From Bisporella sp. PMI_857 (taxonomy: Eukaryota; Ascomycota; Leotiomycetes; Helotiales; Helotiaceae), in contig JAJSPD010000085.1 in assembly GCA_021307315.1 (NCBI GenBank), forward strand, positions 1 to 64,000: a stretch of DNA of 64,000 nt, written 5' to 3'. Shown here piece by piece: positions 23,201 through 34,698 of the stretch. A model generated the notes under the pieces. The model worked only from the letters and a program-made list of their open reading frames with translations, had not been told where the DNA came from and made no database searches. The stretch's first letter is position 1; each line of letters begins with the position of its first letter. Position numbers and translations under genes: made by a program.

Positions 23201-23676
23201 TTCTTTCTTTCTGCAATCATCTGGGCCCATACTGATGTTGCCTGGGGACCACTCCAAGTCCGGGCCAACAAACAAGCAAGGAGATGCACCGGCACAGCAC
23301 CGTCACCAGACGTTGCGGCTGCCCATATTGTAGTGCCGTCTGCCCCTAACTGCTGTCCAAAGAGACTCGTAACTGCAATATTTTCAGAGCTAGAGTCTAT
23401 CAAGGGCAAAATTTCCGACACCCGAGTTCCATAAGCAGTAATCAAGGTTGGAGTTTTGGGCAAAGTCCCGTTGAACAACGCGCCAAGTTTCCGGGCCGTA
23501 ATGTGCGGAGTCCCATATTCCGCCTTATCCCTACGCTCTAACGACAGCTTGTCTCCAAAAGGTTTGTATGATGATGGCGCTTCAAATTTGAAAATCGAGA
23601 AATCGAGATTGAGGTTCGCGGCGGCAAACGTAACCTCACTTGTGGCGTGAGCCAGTGAAGCAACAATCTTGTTCAT
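20263..23676 (-). CDS. Large fungal protein of unknown function, 1137 residues
   Basis: A single uninterrupted exon. I prefer the ATG at 23676 (MNKIVASLAHATSEV), because the upstream 60 codons (possible ATG at 23778) form only a hydrophobic stretch and may be leader. The protein has three visible parts. The N-terminal half contains patterned segments such as TARKLGALFNG and LLGISSWHILPD. Around residues 620-670 there is a dense Cys cluster (CTCPGDCLEVP, CPCKYLKLQC, RACHFGSKREC) that could bind zinc. The C-terminal part contains the acidic/aromatic FVLPDLVCWQCLYHG end. I have an impression of a fungal family found near HET genes, but no named domain is recognised and no function is assigned. 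It is convergent with the HET gene to its left. Confidence 0.75.
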   Translation of the reverse strand: MNKIVASLAHATSEVTFAAANLNLDFSIFKFEAPSSYKPFGDKLSLERRDKAEYGTPHITARKLGALFNGTLPKTPTLITAYGTRVSEILPLIDSSSENIAVTSLFGQQLGADGTTIWAAATSGDGAVPVHLLACLLARTWSGPQATSVWAQMIAERKKEIAKGFEKGTMKDYPTLAAFGQEITRQQLAEWDASARAWVRAADEVKRKDLDSLRLIINDLNLPIDSESDLYKNVTNVWHSSMTTIENLLNGIPQTVYNGTTLLGISSWHILPDVVSFRPSLKEIKHNDKLVRPGGVLTVGLQYVPRDTDHDDNNSNINEAQGPLGVFWSLSLSHLKFYGPPVQVSHSLGINATRVTFDQFMLLALGSLSARLKGSLVECSKLFIAIWTLFEETTVGGQSDDGALQGSESSPDKGKFINKQQASSQDKLEAFSFIRRQELNWVKLFHEASSTILESEGVDLEVACMLANCGRRRGKQFWSSLDPVNRLFGLCDLRIVIPLLKDATTQIGVLRAVAQRSKAARKNDSLLLIRYPAPRKWDFQTESCHWEACSAVPSTLPTSKRAHDGSVIHVSAYKRFIIIEGTIEGDSLRAGENRISGRTGHPGFCTCPGDCLEVPENPAINYTAANNACPCKYLKLQCTRACHFGSKRECLREPTDFDKLIDRRLQEISALGEYGFVSYQIRSRRDRYGPGMEEEDFYFTDSRSHGPHRFEFVAGCPQETCLYGRILQHVTGSGDSYLESRNMPGSYISRGANPLPHGVAPSFEPIELSYDDMISLFKTHKLSIIRLISYLDTGTTMYPRPRVSRNSVNHPGQLNESQKVPEVQEAIHRSLRALAHAADVYKLLPSVTVAMSTILFPDLYKAQWVPGWSPTPQKSSNIMPREHAFACLAMFETGTLDLSPASLGDVMAMASGDSLFISNTLLCDPSQIPKRHEITRVVGNIGKAGLAMLIAPPFPRSKEAALGDWNCISHAPFTGESFDGFKSTSTHLSFTGYTAPLLSTDSHGIQDIEAYLLETVLSVYNSGEWIGDLDVLKTLESKSEFVRVDQILDCGHDHGYKGTFRFVVCDSWEELLEGSEDTVVARAYQNWQARLALTCIAVQRGYNVFVLPDLVCWQCLYHGLQKVSRKRDETEGNLLIM

Positions 23677-25783
23677 AGTGAATGTACGAACTGCTTCCAA
23701 CAGAATTAGCACATGGCTAAATATAGATAGTATATCTAAAGTCACAAGGCCGATAGGGGGCAGGAATTTAGCCCACATACTGACAAGGCTAATTCGACCG
23801 ACTTGATGAACTTTCTGGCCCTTGATATTCCTCGATAAAGGGCGACCAGCCCTCCAGAGGTCCAATTCAACCGAGCAACTGTGAGTCTCGAAGTCGTGCC
23901 AGTAATTTGCTGGAAGTTAGTTAAAAATGAAAAAAATAAGAGCTCTCGATAGAGGTGAGAAAAGAGACCAGGAAGCAAAGACTTTTCAGTCCCTAAAAAT
24001 TGCCAGCCTCGCTGTGCTCTGCATGCTTACTCATGCTTTACGCCATTCAATAAGAGGCTTGAGTGCATGCGTACACAGCCTCAAAAACGAACACAAACAA
24101 ATACTATTGGCACGAAATAAATGCGCCCGATTTCGGAAACTCGAAGTGGCGAATGCCACCATCCTTTTGCTCGCGTACAAAAACACTACATTCGTCGATT
24201 GCCAGGTTTCGACCGGGTCTCCATTGTCACTATTCGTCCTTCCAATAAGGTGAGTCCCGATGCAATTACCAGAAGGGCTGCTTTTAGCCCCCACCAATCA
24301 ATAGCTCCCTGAGCCTTATCACTGCCGATCGCTAAGCCTCGGAAAGCGATTTGGCGGGGCTCAGCTTTATGAGGCAACTCGGGACATCCCACAGAATTGA
24401 CTTGGCTCTCAGTTCGTGCTGATATCTCCGTTGACTGGCCGTGTGTGATCCTACGCCAGCATCAATTAAACCATTAACGCTTCAATCTGTGAGAATTTTT
24501 GTGCAAAACTTGTGTGGAGGTCGCCGTGGCAAAAGAAGTACCTACAAAGTGCTCAGCAGCCCCGAAATGCGAAGGCCACTAAACCAATTTTAACGCAGAC
24601 GGCGCCATACCCATAACATGTGGCTTGCATTATCAGGCCTAGTGGGCAGGTAAAGAGAACGAGCGACATTCAACATCGGGCTGAAAGGCTGCGTATATTC
24701 CACAAGCACGAATGTCGGGCAGTTACGGTGCGAGCTTCAGAGAACAAAAGAACTCCAACAATGCCTACTCTTTGATGAGCGCGGAGTCAGTAGAGCTTCA
24801 CGTTAGGAACCCTATCCTGGGCGGGCTTCTTATGAGCCAGAACCAGTGACAGTAAGATCACTTGTCGCTTTATGTGGCTCGATTGTTGGAAGCCAGGGTG
24901 GCTTCTATGCTTACCAGCTCCTGCTTTCCTTGATGCCTGACACTCCCATCGCGAATGGATCACCCGTGGTTTGCGACTTCCCGTGATCTCTCTTTGCTCT
25001 ACGGGTGACTGTTTTGAATGATATCATGAGAATATGGTGTAGATACATAAAATAGAGGGTAGAAGCGATTAAAATAACGCTTCCTGATTGGCTGAATATC
25101 CTTGTTACGTAAGTGAGAACTGACGCTTTGGCGCTTAATGGGATAAGCGAGATACGGCCGGGTCGTGGCAAAAATAGTCCGACAATATCACTCCGGAAAG
25201 CAAATTAAGACTTTAGCACGCTATCTACGTGCGTAAATTTCAATAATTATTAAACAAGCTTTTGTGCATCAAATGAACCAATTTTCAATGCTATGGAGTG
25301 TGTGGTTGATTTGTAATTAATTTATTTGTAATTATCATATTCGGTGATTTTGACGTAATTTGATGTGCGACAAGATGTGTGGCGGGATATCGGTTATGTT
25401 GGGCCCACTTTTTAAGCGAAGACATCCTTATGATTCTCCTTTTGATCCTTCGTGAAGATACAAGCGTTGTAACCGAGGTTTTGTGACAGGTTTGTAGGGA
25501 TGGCAATAACTTCTCACCCGGTCACCTGCAGGTGGCCCGTTATGTGGGTCTGTATGCCGGAAAATGGTTGTCGTTTACCACGCCAAAAGTTGATGGTATC
25601 ACTCTCTTTAAAAATAGCATCGTTCTGATGGTGATACCCACGTTTTAGGAGTATGAGGGTGTATTATTTTGATGGTGATAGCCACTTACTCTAAGAACTT
25701 TAGTACTAAAGTATTTGCTTTCACTAAAAGGTTTTAGTACTTTTAAATTACTATGCCTGGTCATCGGGTTTTAGAAATACCTG
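23677..25783. other. Intergenic
   Basis: About 2.1 kb without a supported gene. At 25590-25700 there are repeated GATGGTGATA(C/G)CCAC units and a short inverted TAGTACTAAAG/CTTTAGTACTA-like segment, probably a decayed MITE. The remaining frames are short and overlapping. Confidence 0.4.
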
Positions 25784-28161
25784 TTAAGCCTTGCGCCTTA
25801 AGATAGATCTGAAGACAACCCGCCCCTTCTCAAGCATGCTTCTCCTCCTCTCTAGATGCTCCCTCTGACGGATGGTTATAGATGGTTCAGAGGCGAGATC
25901 AAAAACTTCCGCATCATCCAACGCCGTTACTGTAAAAGGTGAGAAGACCTCCTCTAGCCCATGGACAATATGGCGCTCTATCACTTGAATAGTAATATTA
26001 TCAATGAAGGTTTTGAGTGAAACCTACGACGAGCGAATCAGTATCAGCTCGCCGGTAACTGCAGGGGACACACCTTATAGAACGCATGCAAATCATCCAG
26101 AGCATCGCTACAAGAAAGACGATCCATATCCAGTTCGAGCTTCTCATGAAAATTACGAACCACTTTCTCCTGATCAACTTGGGAAACCTTTACAGAATCA
26201 TTGCTATGATAGCTGTTGTACATCTTACTCGTGGTTATTGCATCTTTCACACAACGCTCGAATTCAACCCGATTCTTTTCTCGTCGCATCTTCTGGATTG
26301 TAATGGTATAATAGTAATTATAGGTCATCGGATAGCGTTTTTGGTCTTGGAGTAGCTTCTTCAGTTCTGCTTCGCCGGCCTCCAGTCTCTTCTTCAGGGA
26401 CTCCTCAACGATGGAGGCTTGGACTCGAGGAGAGATATCTACAGGGCAGATGTCTCGAAGCAAGTCGATCACGAAGTTGGAGCATAATTTGGAGACACCA
26501 TCCAAATGGTCCTTTGCCAAAGCTTGCCAATTCTCGGACTGCTCCCAAAACAGCTCTCCGATCAGTAGAGGGTTGAAATGTCCTGGTAGTTCCCTTCCTC
26601 GAGTGCGAATGAGAACTGCCTTGACCCAGTCCATGGCCTTGGACCGATCGAGTACTTTGGGGACAGGTAGCAATATGGAGTCAGCCTCGCCCAACTCAGA
26701 GTCAGTAGCATCCTGATCACTATTAACGTTGGAGGCCGAGGTGTCAGTATTTCTATCAGACTCGTCATCTTCTAAGATTACAAGCCCTTCAAACTCGTAT
26801 TTATGTCCGAGTTTACACATCCCCTTAGCAAATTTAACGTTGAGAAGTTGTACCGCAGCCCGTAATCGGCGCTCATGGAGCGTCGAGCCGAAGTCTAACC
26901 GTGTGTCCACCTTTCCAAAGTAGTCAGATTCGTAGTAGCCGTTCACGCCAGCTTTCGTGATATCATAGAATTGTAAACTAAGCTGCATCAAGAATTCCCT
27001 CTGTTGGCGCACCGTCGAGCGTCCCTGTCCAAGGGTTTGTAGACCTCGTAATGCCTGGTCGTAAATGTGATCCAGCTCTTCACGCAGCTTGGGAAGCTCG
27101 TTTTTGATATGTCGGAAGAGGAGGTTACTCAAGCGGACCCTGAGCAGCTCGATACCAAGCATGTCAGGAGCCAAATTCTGCCAGTTATCCTTGCTGAAGA
27201 AGGCCTCTCAGACTGATTTCGCTGATCAAAGCTGTCGTGGCGTTCGGTAAAGCCTCTGTTCTTGAGAATATGCCATCCAAGCGCGAAGAAGATGTCTTCG
27301 TTTTTTTGCGAGATTGATAAATGCAGCTTCGTTCCCCGAGTTTGGGTGAAGGTCGTCTGGCTTGGTAATAATCCCCAGCGTTCTGCTGCCATTTTTATCG
27401 AACTCTCTGGCTCGTTTCAAGATGATCTGATTCGCGTAGTCATTCTTAGCCGAGACGATAGCCAGGATGATGGTGCGCGGATTGGAGATGTATCCTTCTA
27501 CAAGATCCCAAACTAACTGAACATCATCACTACTCTGGTTCTTGTTCTCAGAATGAACCAGCCCTGGAAGGTCGACTAATGTTAACTGTGGACGGTCGGG
27601 TCCGGATATCTCGATGCTCAAAACGTCTCTAGCAAAAGCCTTTCGCGTTTGATCTGTGGTCTCTGCAATCCCCATAAGCTTTGCCGCCCCGTCGATAAGA
27701 TCAGAGAGTTCGCGGAAGTCTGAGATAGACTCTTTGAATCGTTCTAATTCGGCTTGCTCCTGTTTCGGTCTTGTCTTTTCCGGAATGATTCTGGTTTTGA
27801 TAGAGGGTACTGACGCCCTACGCAGGACTATCTCGGTTGCAAAGCGAGTGCAGAGATTCTCCCTTCTGGGAAATGGAATCTCTGCTATTGCCTCTAGAAC
27901 CGAGCTCTTTCCTGATGACTGATCACCGCAGACAACTAGTTGCGGCAGAGAGACAATCCCTTCAAGTCCACACTGTCGAAGCGAGTCCACGATATTAAGG
28001 ACCCGCCGCTGCTCGCCACTTTGAAGGGAGTCAAGAGATGACGTTGAAATCGGAACATGTAGTTTGCTAGTTGAGCTTTCCTGAAGCGTCACTATCAAAT
28101 TTTCTAGGTCGGGTGGAAGCAGAGAGGCAAGTGTGGGAGGGGATGTAACGGAGGGCGACAT
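25784..28161 (-). pseudogene. Dynamin-like GTPase gene with two frameshifts
   Basis: ATG at 28161. The GTPase domain is clear: G1 GDQSSGKSS near residue 78, a switch region with LCTRFATEIVLRR, G3 DLPG near 198 and G4 TKPD near 265. The reading frame breaks at a seven-T tract (27301-27307 on the plus strand; seven A in the gene), where the family continuation KNEDIFFALGWHILKNRG lies in the next frame. It is restored near 27205-27209 (NWQNLAPDMLG follows). The middle/stalk region runs to 26074, an intron is predicted at 26073-26024, and the last exon (26023-25784) gives a GED-like end (VIERHIVHGLEEVF...LERRRSML). Intact length would be about 775 residues, as in fungal Mx-like dynamins. Two compensating indels suggest a young pseudogene or homopolymer sequencing errors. 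Confidence 0.85.
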
Positions 28162-28864
28162 GCTGGCCGAATGACTTCGGACAGTATGAGGTGCCTTATT
28201 TTAATACAAATCGTTTATGCGGTTGATCGAGTGAAACCAAAGACTTCAGATGGGTTCAGCTTCAGGAGCGATGATAAATCGGTGTTAGTACCCATTTATA
28301 TGTATTTATGATCATGTGACTAGCACCTGAAACGTGGGACTTCGATCCTACTCAACCCCTTAGAACAAGAGCACACAACAACGAAGAATCAACCCACAAT
28401 CAAGACTTATCCACCAGCCTCAACGAGCATTGCGCATGAAACACATGCGTGCGTGCCCTCAGGTTAAAGTATAAGTAATTACTCCAACCCGGGTGTTCCC
28501 ACAATCGGAATGAGCATTCGCAATATAGTAAGGGAACACATTGCTCCAACTGACTCCAACTTTCATGTAACATGAGCTATCATTTTTGCTATTGCGGCAG
28601 GGCTTTGATTTGTTAAGAATCTGTTGGCAGTCGAAGATTGAGGCGCTTGCCGTGGGAGGGCCCTTCGTCCACTCATTGCGCTTCGATCGCACTTGTGAAA
28701 ATAAATATGCAATCGATCGGCGAAATCGACAAATAGCTGTCCACACGTGCTTATTTCGCGACAGATAATTATATAGTTTACCTGATGCGTATATTTCAGG
28801 ATTACATACTTGATATCGCCTTCTACATCCTCTAATTCTAACGACTAGTCTTTAAATTCCGCCA
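28162..28864. promoter_or_regulatory. Divergent intergenic region of the dynamin-like/coiled-coil pair
   Basis: A 703-bp region between start codons at 28161 (minus) and 28865 (plus). It is AT-rich without repeats, and likely carries both promoters. No specific site recognised. Confidence 0.4.
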
Positions 28865-30032
28865 ATGGCTCATTCGTCAGCGGACAGACGGCGGGTCTTC
28901 CTCGCCTACCGTACTGTATTCACCGGACCTCAAGCGCATATTCGGAGAACCAAAAAAGTCCGAGAAGTTATCGAGCAGCACAGGAGCTCGTTCAAATCAT
29001 TGATCCAGGATTTCGGGCTCAATAAGGTCGTCGATATTGTCAAGGCCCTCTTGGATCAGTGCGTCTTTGAGTCTGAATTAAAGGCAAAGGTCATATTCCC
29101 AGAGCTCTTTCATACCTCACCTACCCGCGATGTTCAACGTAATGAGTCGGAAAATGATGCCGCACGCTCTGCAGCAGAAGCTTTAGAAGAATTAGCGCTT
29201 GCAAGCGAGCGTGGAGGACTAGGCGGTGATCGCGAGGGTGATAATATTTCGGAGAGCAAGTTACCCTTTATGACTATTACAATCTGAGAGATCCTTACCT
29301 TTGAAACCAGCATTAGAATCTGCTACGCAGGTAACTCCGTCGTTATATCCATCCTTCCTTCCTTACAAAATTCAACATCTTATCCTTACGACAACTCAGC
29401 GCGAGCTTGAGGAATGCTGTTTCGAGTTTGCTGCCAAATGGTTACCATCTTTATTAGAAGAGTATAAATGGGACTGTGCTGAGGCTGCTGAGTTAACAAA
29501 GTGGACGAAGGCTTTGGCTAAGCGCCTCGACAAATTTCCTCCTTCTGCAATCGACAACGATTCTAAGGCGCCTCTGGAAGAAGTCTTCTTCTCAACAAAT
29601 GTCCTTCGACACACGGCCGTACACCGGCTTACAACGACCGCACAAGGGATACACAAGATGATTCAGTTGGCCTCAAGGCTTGCACGGACGCTCGGCGATC
29701 ACTCTAGAGCTATAGAGTTGGAAAACCTACACCTCGAAATCGGAAGTCGTATCAGAGATATGGAGCTTAACAAGAACTTCTTGGAGAACAGGCTCGATGA
29801 ACAGCTTCAGGCCATTTCTGAGCAGCGTGCAGAGCTTGATAAGAAAGAGAAAGAGGCTATTGCAACAATGCTGCAAGAAGATCAGGAGAACAAGCTGCGT
29901 ATAGGATCATTCCTAGAGGATGCTGTCAAGAACACCTTTGGACGACCTGGCGAGATCGAACCTGTGGAGTTGACGGTCAATGGTGCACACGAGAATAATC
30001 GAGAAGAACAGGAGGACATTTCAGAGAGTTGA
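28865..30032 (+). CDS. Coiled-coil protein of unknown function
   Basis: ATG at 28865 (GCCAATGG). The first frame runs to 29287 and the second is open to 30032. A spliced model that keeps frame is 28865-29237, a 20-nt micro-exon 29311-29330, and 29400-30032, giving 341 residues. The second intron (29331-29399, GTAACT...CTCAG) is 69 nt and well formed; the first (GTGATA donor) is weak, so a frameshift at about 29240-29300 is an alternative. The N-terminus is basic (ADRRRVFLAYRTVF). Residues from the last third form a long charged coiled coil (LEIGSRIRDMELNKNF... LDKKEKEAIA) and the C-terminus is Glu-rich. The region with RELEECCFEFAAKWLPSLL recurs in fungal proteins I recall but cannot name. 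It is divergent from the dynamin-like gene. Confidence 0.55.
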
Positions 30033-31531
30033 CTTATGTAACAAGGCTGCTGCCAGATCGTTTAGTTACCGAGGCAATTGGTTTAACTTTGTACGTTTGT
30101 TCAGCTGTGGGAAATCGTTCAAGTTGGAGATCTGTTTGATCCTATCATGTTCTTGACCTCTCTGTCTCTAGGTATTAAGGAGTGTTCGTCCTTTATATTC
30201 TGCGGTGGCTCTAATGCCGTCCCATTTTCACACATGCTGTAGAAGTCTGTAAGGCTGGCATTAACATTACTTACATGGTTCACCAAATGGAGCATCGTCC
30301 CCATCACTCTTCTTGTTAGACTTTTAATCCCGACGTGCAGATATTCTAGCCCTGTGGGTCTTGAATGATCGCCAAGAATGTGTGCAAGCCGTGGCGTCGA
30401 CCAGATTATCTCATGTACTCCTCACACAGTCGTTGATCTCCGAAGCAGCAAAAGCCACTAGTTGCGACGTTTTCCCTAGACTGTAGCTGTAACAACTCAA
30501 GGCGAATAGGGATCTCGATTCGTAGATCTCAGGAAGAGGGACTCAAAGGTGTAAACGACTATCAATTGTTATAACGAAGAGAACAAGCTACAGACAGAAG
30601 GAGGGAAGGAAAGCAGTGCTTTATATACAGGAGACAGGCCAGGGGGCCAGTGTAAGCGAGGCTCTAAGCGAGATAGGGCCAGGGCCGTGACAGTAGTTAT
30701 TACATGATGATTTTTGCAAAGAGATAACAGTTTCCCAATCCATCAATGCGCTCCAAGATAAAGAGCCTAAACTTATGTCACTGGAAACCCCACTAAACTC
30801 TCTTGATCTTTGTTCGACCTGGAGTGATTCCCCAAGTTCCACGTTGCCTTTCGATACCAAATTTCAAATATCTAGAGCAGCTTTTGCACAACGCAAGGAG
30901 TGATCTTATGCGAAAAATGGGGGGTTTCTCCAAAACCATGGACCTCCCGACGGCGCATTATCCTAGAGACATTCGAGAGTATCCATCTTCATCCGGATCG
31001 TAATGGGCTCTTTGGCCACACCGCCATCGATCTTGACCACTTTATTTTGTGAGATAGACACAATTGGCTTCCAAGTCAGTCAGAGTAAGTAATGCTTGGG
31101 GTGTTCGCACAGATTGCAGTTTTCTCAGCAGCCCTCTTTTCTTCTGCTCCCGCTGAATTGTTCAAACGTTTTGCTACCCACAATGGCCAAAAAAGGGGCG
31201 AGGGATCTCCGCTCGAGGCTCCAGGAGGTAATGGCAATCTCTTAAAATATTCTCCCGCCCCTTTATCGCTCCTGGGATTTATTTATCCCAACGGCATCGC
31301 ACTCGCCCTATCTTCCTTGCCGCCGGCAACCGAATATTACCCTTGACCATCACGGCCTCCTAGCAATAGTAGGTCATATTTGTCATAGATCAATACCTAG
31401 CGCGAGATTTGAGAGTCAGTGAATCTCAAGCAAGCATCTCCAACGAGCAATTAGACAATGACATCTTTCTAATAATATGAAAGGGCGCTGAAGAGAACAC
31501 TTGAGACGTCACTTCGGGAACCTAGTTTATC
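30033..31531. other. Intergenic, possible LTR remnant
   Basis: Around 30590-30710 lies an LTR-like segment with a TTTATATACAGG box followed by a G-rich tract (CCAGGGGGCCAG). No gene is supported. The frame at 31092 begins inside what looks like a GTAAGT...CACAG intron, so its ATG is not credible. Confidence 0.4.
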
Positions 31532-31711
31532 TGTCGGAATACCTACCACGTAGTAAAAGGCGTAGTAGCTGTGACTACGCTCTTGCTGGTGTGGTTTTGA
31601 TATTCGTTTATTGTTCTAAGCTACGGCCTATTTCCAGGTAGTTATATAGATGGTAGGAGACCCACAATCCTCGGGATATGGAACGCGTGAAGCTATGTAC
31701 ATGCATTCCAA
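31532..31711 (+). mobile_element. Solo LTR, family A copy 2
   Basis: About 180 bp from TGTCGGAATACCTACCACG to TGCATTCCAA. It aligns along its length with 6552-6731 (inverted), 43373-43555 and 48673-48846. Shared core: GCGTAGTAGC...ACTACGCTCTTGCTGGT. No matching 5-bp flank was seen, so it is an older or slightly damaged copy. Confidence 0.7.
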
Positions 31712-32267
31712 TAGGAAGTTTCCGAACATCTGAGATTTTGTCTGGTCCCAAGCCAGTTGGGTCGGTGAATGAGGTTTCGTGCATAACGATGTAGGTCCGT
31801 TTCTGTTCAACCAAATCTTCTAAGGTCTGTAGCGTCTGGGATTAGATTGCCTACTCGTCTATAGTAAACAGTAACAGTCTGTTTCGCGTTCCCGAAGCAA
31901 TCGGTGTCAAGTATGAGGGCGTGGATAGTTGTCGCATGGTCTATTATGGCTTCTCGCTCAAGTGAGATTGTTACTGACTCTGGAGATCTAGGTAGATACA
32001 CAGCACAAAAGCGCTTGGCAACTCGGTCTCCAGGTTGCAGTATATCAACCGTGGAGCGTGTTTCCAACAATACACACCCCCTTTACACTGAAAGTGAATA
32101 AAAACCGAGAACAAAGAAATCTTATAATTTAATTATCGACCCCGGTCGCCGGGAGAGGAGATAAAAAGGTAAATAGATGAAGATGAGGAAAGAGCAGAAG
32201 ACTAGAGAAACATCAAAATCGCTTATCCTCCATAAATTAAGCTGTGCCAGCCCGCCTTGCTAGCCCG
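31712..32267. other. Intergenic
   Basis: Downstream of the solo LTR; no supported gene or further repeat. Confidence 0.35.
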
Positions 32268-33138
32268 TTAGTCAATCGAGGCGACACAACCAGTTACAGT
32301 ATAAAACAAGGTGCCATCGTCAGCCCTACAAAGATAAAGTTCCAAGGCAGAAGCTTGTTTTGCGCAGCCATCCCACCGGGTGGCGCCGCCCGCGCCGGTA
32401 CCATCTGGTGGTGGAGCCGCGGCCGACTGCGCATACATGCCAATCCAATCGGTCCCGCAGGTACCTGGCAGTGGGAGCACACCCGTCTGCGTCATGCAGA
32501 GATATCGCCGGGGATCGACGCATTCGGCCATATAAGGTCTCTCGGTCCAGTTCGGGTCCAGGCCGCCCGCCACCGCGTCGCTCTTAAGCCAGATGTTGCA
32601 CCTTGTGGCCGTCACTGGCTGGCCGCCGAGGTTGTAACTGATAGTCGTTATGTAGGTGGCGACGACGAGGGCTACTCCGCCCGATTCTGTGTCGTTGGCC
32701 TGGTCCATGATCCCAGGGTAGCTATCCTCTTGGCCGCCCGAAGCTGCTAGATGTCGTGTAGCTGAAGCTCGTTAAGGTGCATGAGGGCGGGTCGATGAGG
32801 ACCACTGGGGCATAGATTTTTGTCTCGATCGAGTTATCAGTGAACGGAGGACATTGGCTGTCGAACAAGCCGCCAGGGACGCAGGCCGAGCCATTCGCGG
32901 CGATGGATGCTTTTGTGAGGGTGACATTGAGGGTAAGGTAGGTGTTCCAGATTCGTATGGTCTCCCTCGCGGTCGTGACCGTGCTCTTTATAATAGAGAC
33001 GGGCCCAGTCGGGTAGACTTCCCACCAACTCGTCTCAGTTCTACCAATGGCGAATATAACACTCGAGGACGGGCTGAAATGCCGTGGCCTGCCCGAGAGA
33101 GAGGATGAATGTGAGAAGCCTGGTAGGCGGACAAGCCA
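32268..33138 (-). pseudogene. Probable secreted-protein gene, frameshifted
   Basis: Two adjacent minus-strand frames (about 33090-32722 and 32756-32268) read as one protein joined at 32735-32739, where one extra G shifts the frame. The joined region has an even, structured composition with several cysteines and N-glycosylation-type NxS/T sites (NVTLTKAS, NGSAC). An ATG at about 33136 gives a signal-peptide-like start (MACPPTRLLTFILSLGQATA) but is in yet another frame, breaking near 33046, so there may be a second frameshift or an unrecognised intron. No family is recognised. The GC-rich plus-strand frames here are shadows. Confidence 0.5.
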
Positions 33139-34698
33139 TTGCAAAGCTCGCTCAGGGGTGGAAATCCGTCTTTAATGAAAACACTACGCACTACCTCTGG
33201 TGATGCTAGGAGAAGGTATGCGCACTAGGTACAGCAAAAAACAACAACGAATGAGTGGGGGCAGCGAAGAGCTTAGCATCTACTTACGTGAATCAGGCCC
33301 AAGCCTATCTATATCGCAATCTCATAACTTCCCCTCATTTTCTGCCTTACCCCGCTCACAGAGCCTCGTTCAAATTCCGTAGGATGGATGTTATGTGATG
33401 TTGAGGTTTTGTGGCTTTTGCTGGTGTGGTAACACAGCCTATCGTCCTTTACAAGCGAACGGCGCACCCTCACGAATTCTATGACTTTACGGGCTGATCC
33501 AACTACAATATAATTAAACTATATAAGCCACCCATAACTAGAAACCCCCCCAAATAAACATGTACAAGCAGCAAGCGTGAGTGACTTATACATGCTACGC
33601 TTTGGTGGTGCAAGTATTTGCCGTTTTACAGGTTGACTCACAACTTTGTTAGTAACCTTTTTATTTACTATTTGCAATTGATTTTCTTATAGTTGTCACA
33701 TAATCGACAAGTAATCGGCTCAATTACTATTTTTATATGAGATTAGGTGCGCGTGATTTGAGTTTATTTTTAGAGCTCTTTACCCCAAGCACTCAGGCCA
33801 TCATGCCCGTGCCTAAGGCACTGTGGCAACGCTATCTTTTCAGTAAACTAATGTGTGTCCTCGAGCAAATGATCTGAGGATCCTGTCAACCGTACACACT
33901 TACTCGACAATTTTCGCGCCTCCGAAGTATCACTTTTCCATATCCACCAATGGCCACATCAACGCACACGGTATTTGTCCCCAATTTCACTGGGCTATGC
34001 ACCAAGGTATTCTCTATCCACAAATCAAATTTTTTATACCCGCATGCCTATTGTTGACTTGATATGTGTCACGGAGCAGCTCGTACGTCCCGCGAGAGCT
34101 CGTTTCTAGTTCACGAGAGCTAGAGCAACGTATGCGGCACTTGCGTGTATTCTTACTTGTAGAACTAGAGATCAAGCTAGGTAGGCTCTTGTACCCTACG
34201 AGAGTGGGTCTCACGCTTATGAGCAGGTGCGGACCCACTTCTCAGTGACAATATGGTTGCCTTGGCCCAGTCAGGTCAGATGTATATATGTGAGGGCCAT
34301 TAGATGAGTTTAGTGGAAGCCAGTTCAGCCGTGACAGTTCTTTTGTGTTGTTCAATTCGATTATACTTAACAATAAGCTGTAATCTACTTAGTAGTCGAG
34401 AGCTGAATATTTTGAATATTTGATTTATAATGCGCATTGTCGCTACAACTTTCGCAATATCACAAAACTTATCCGCATAGCTCTATTTTATACTTTTTGC
34501 AATTTTGATATGCTAGTCACTGGTACAGCAACTATAGAATACAGTGGTAAACATGATATTTATATGCTAATATTTTTGTCGAATATCTTGATAATTGTCA
34601 AAAATGGTAACTTGGTTAGCATATGATATGACTGCCAAGTAGAGCCACATTTCGTGGTTTGTTGTCCGATCAAGGTATGATTGATGTAGCTTCTATCG
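33139..34698. other. Intergenic, AT-rich
   Basis: No supported gene. At 34080-34130 there is a short imperfect duplication of the type CGAGAGCT(C)GTTTCTAGTTC / CACGAGAGCTAGAGCA. The rest is AT-rich, with no domain-bearing frame. Confidence 0.4.

Noticed and set aside
31092..31346. Apparent signal-peptide protein
   Set aside because: Its ATG lies inside a sequence that looks like an intron (GTAAGT...CACAG), and no domain follows.
32244..32750. 168-codon plus-strand ORF rich in Arg/Ala
   Set aside because: Antisense to the frameshifted secreted-protein frames; composition typical of a shadow frame in GC-rich DNA.
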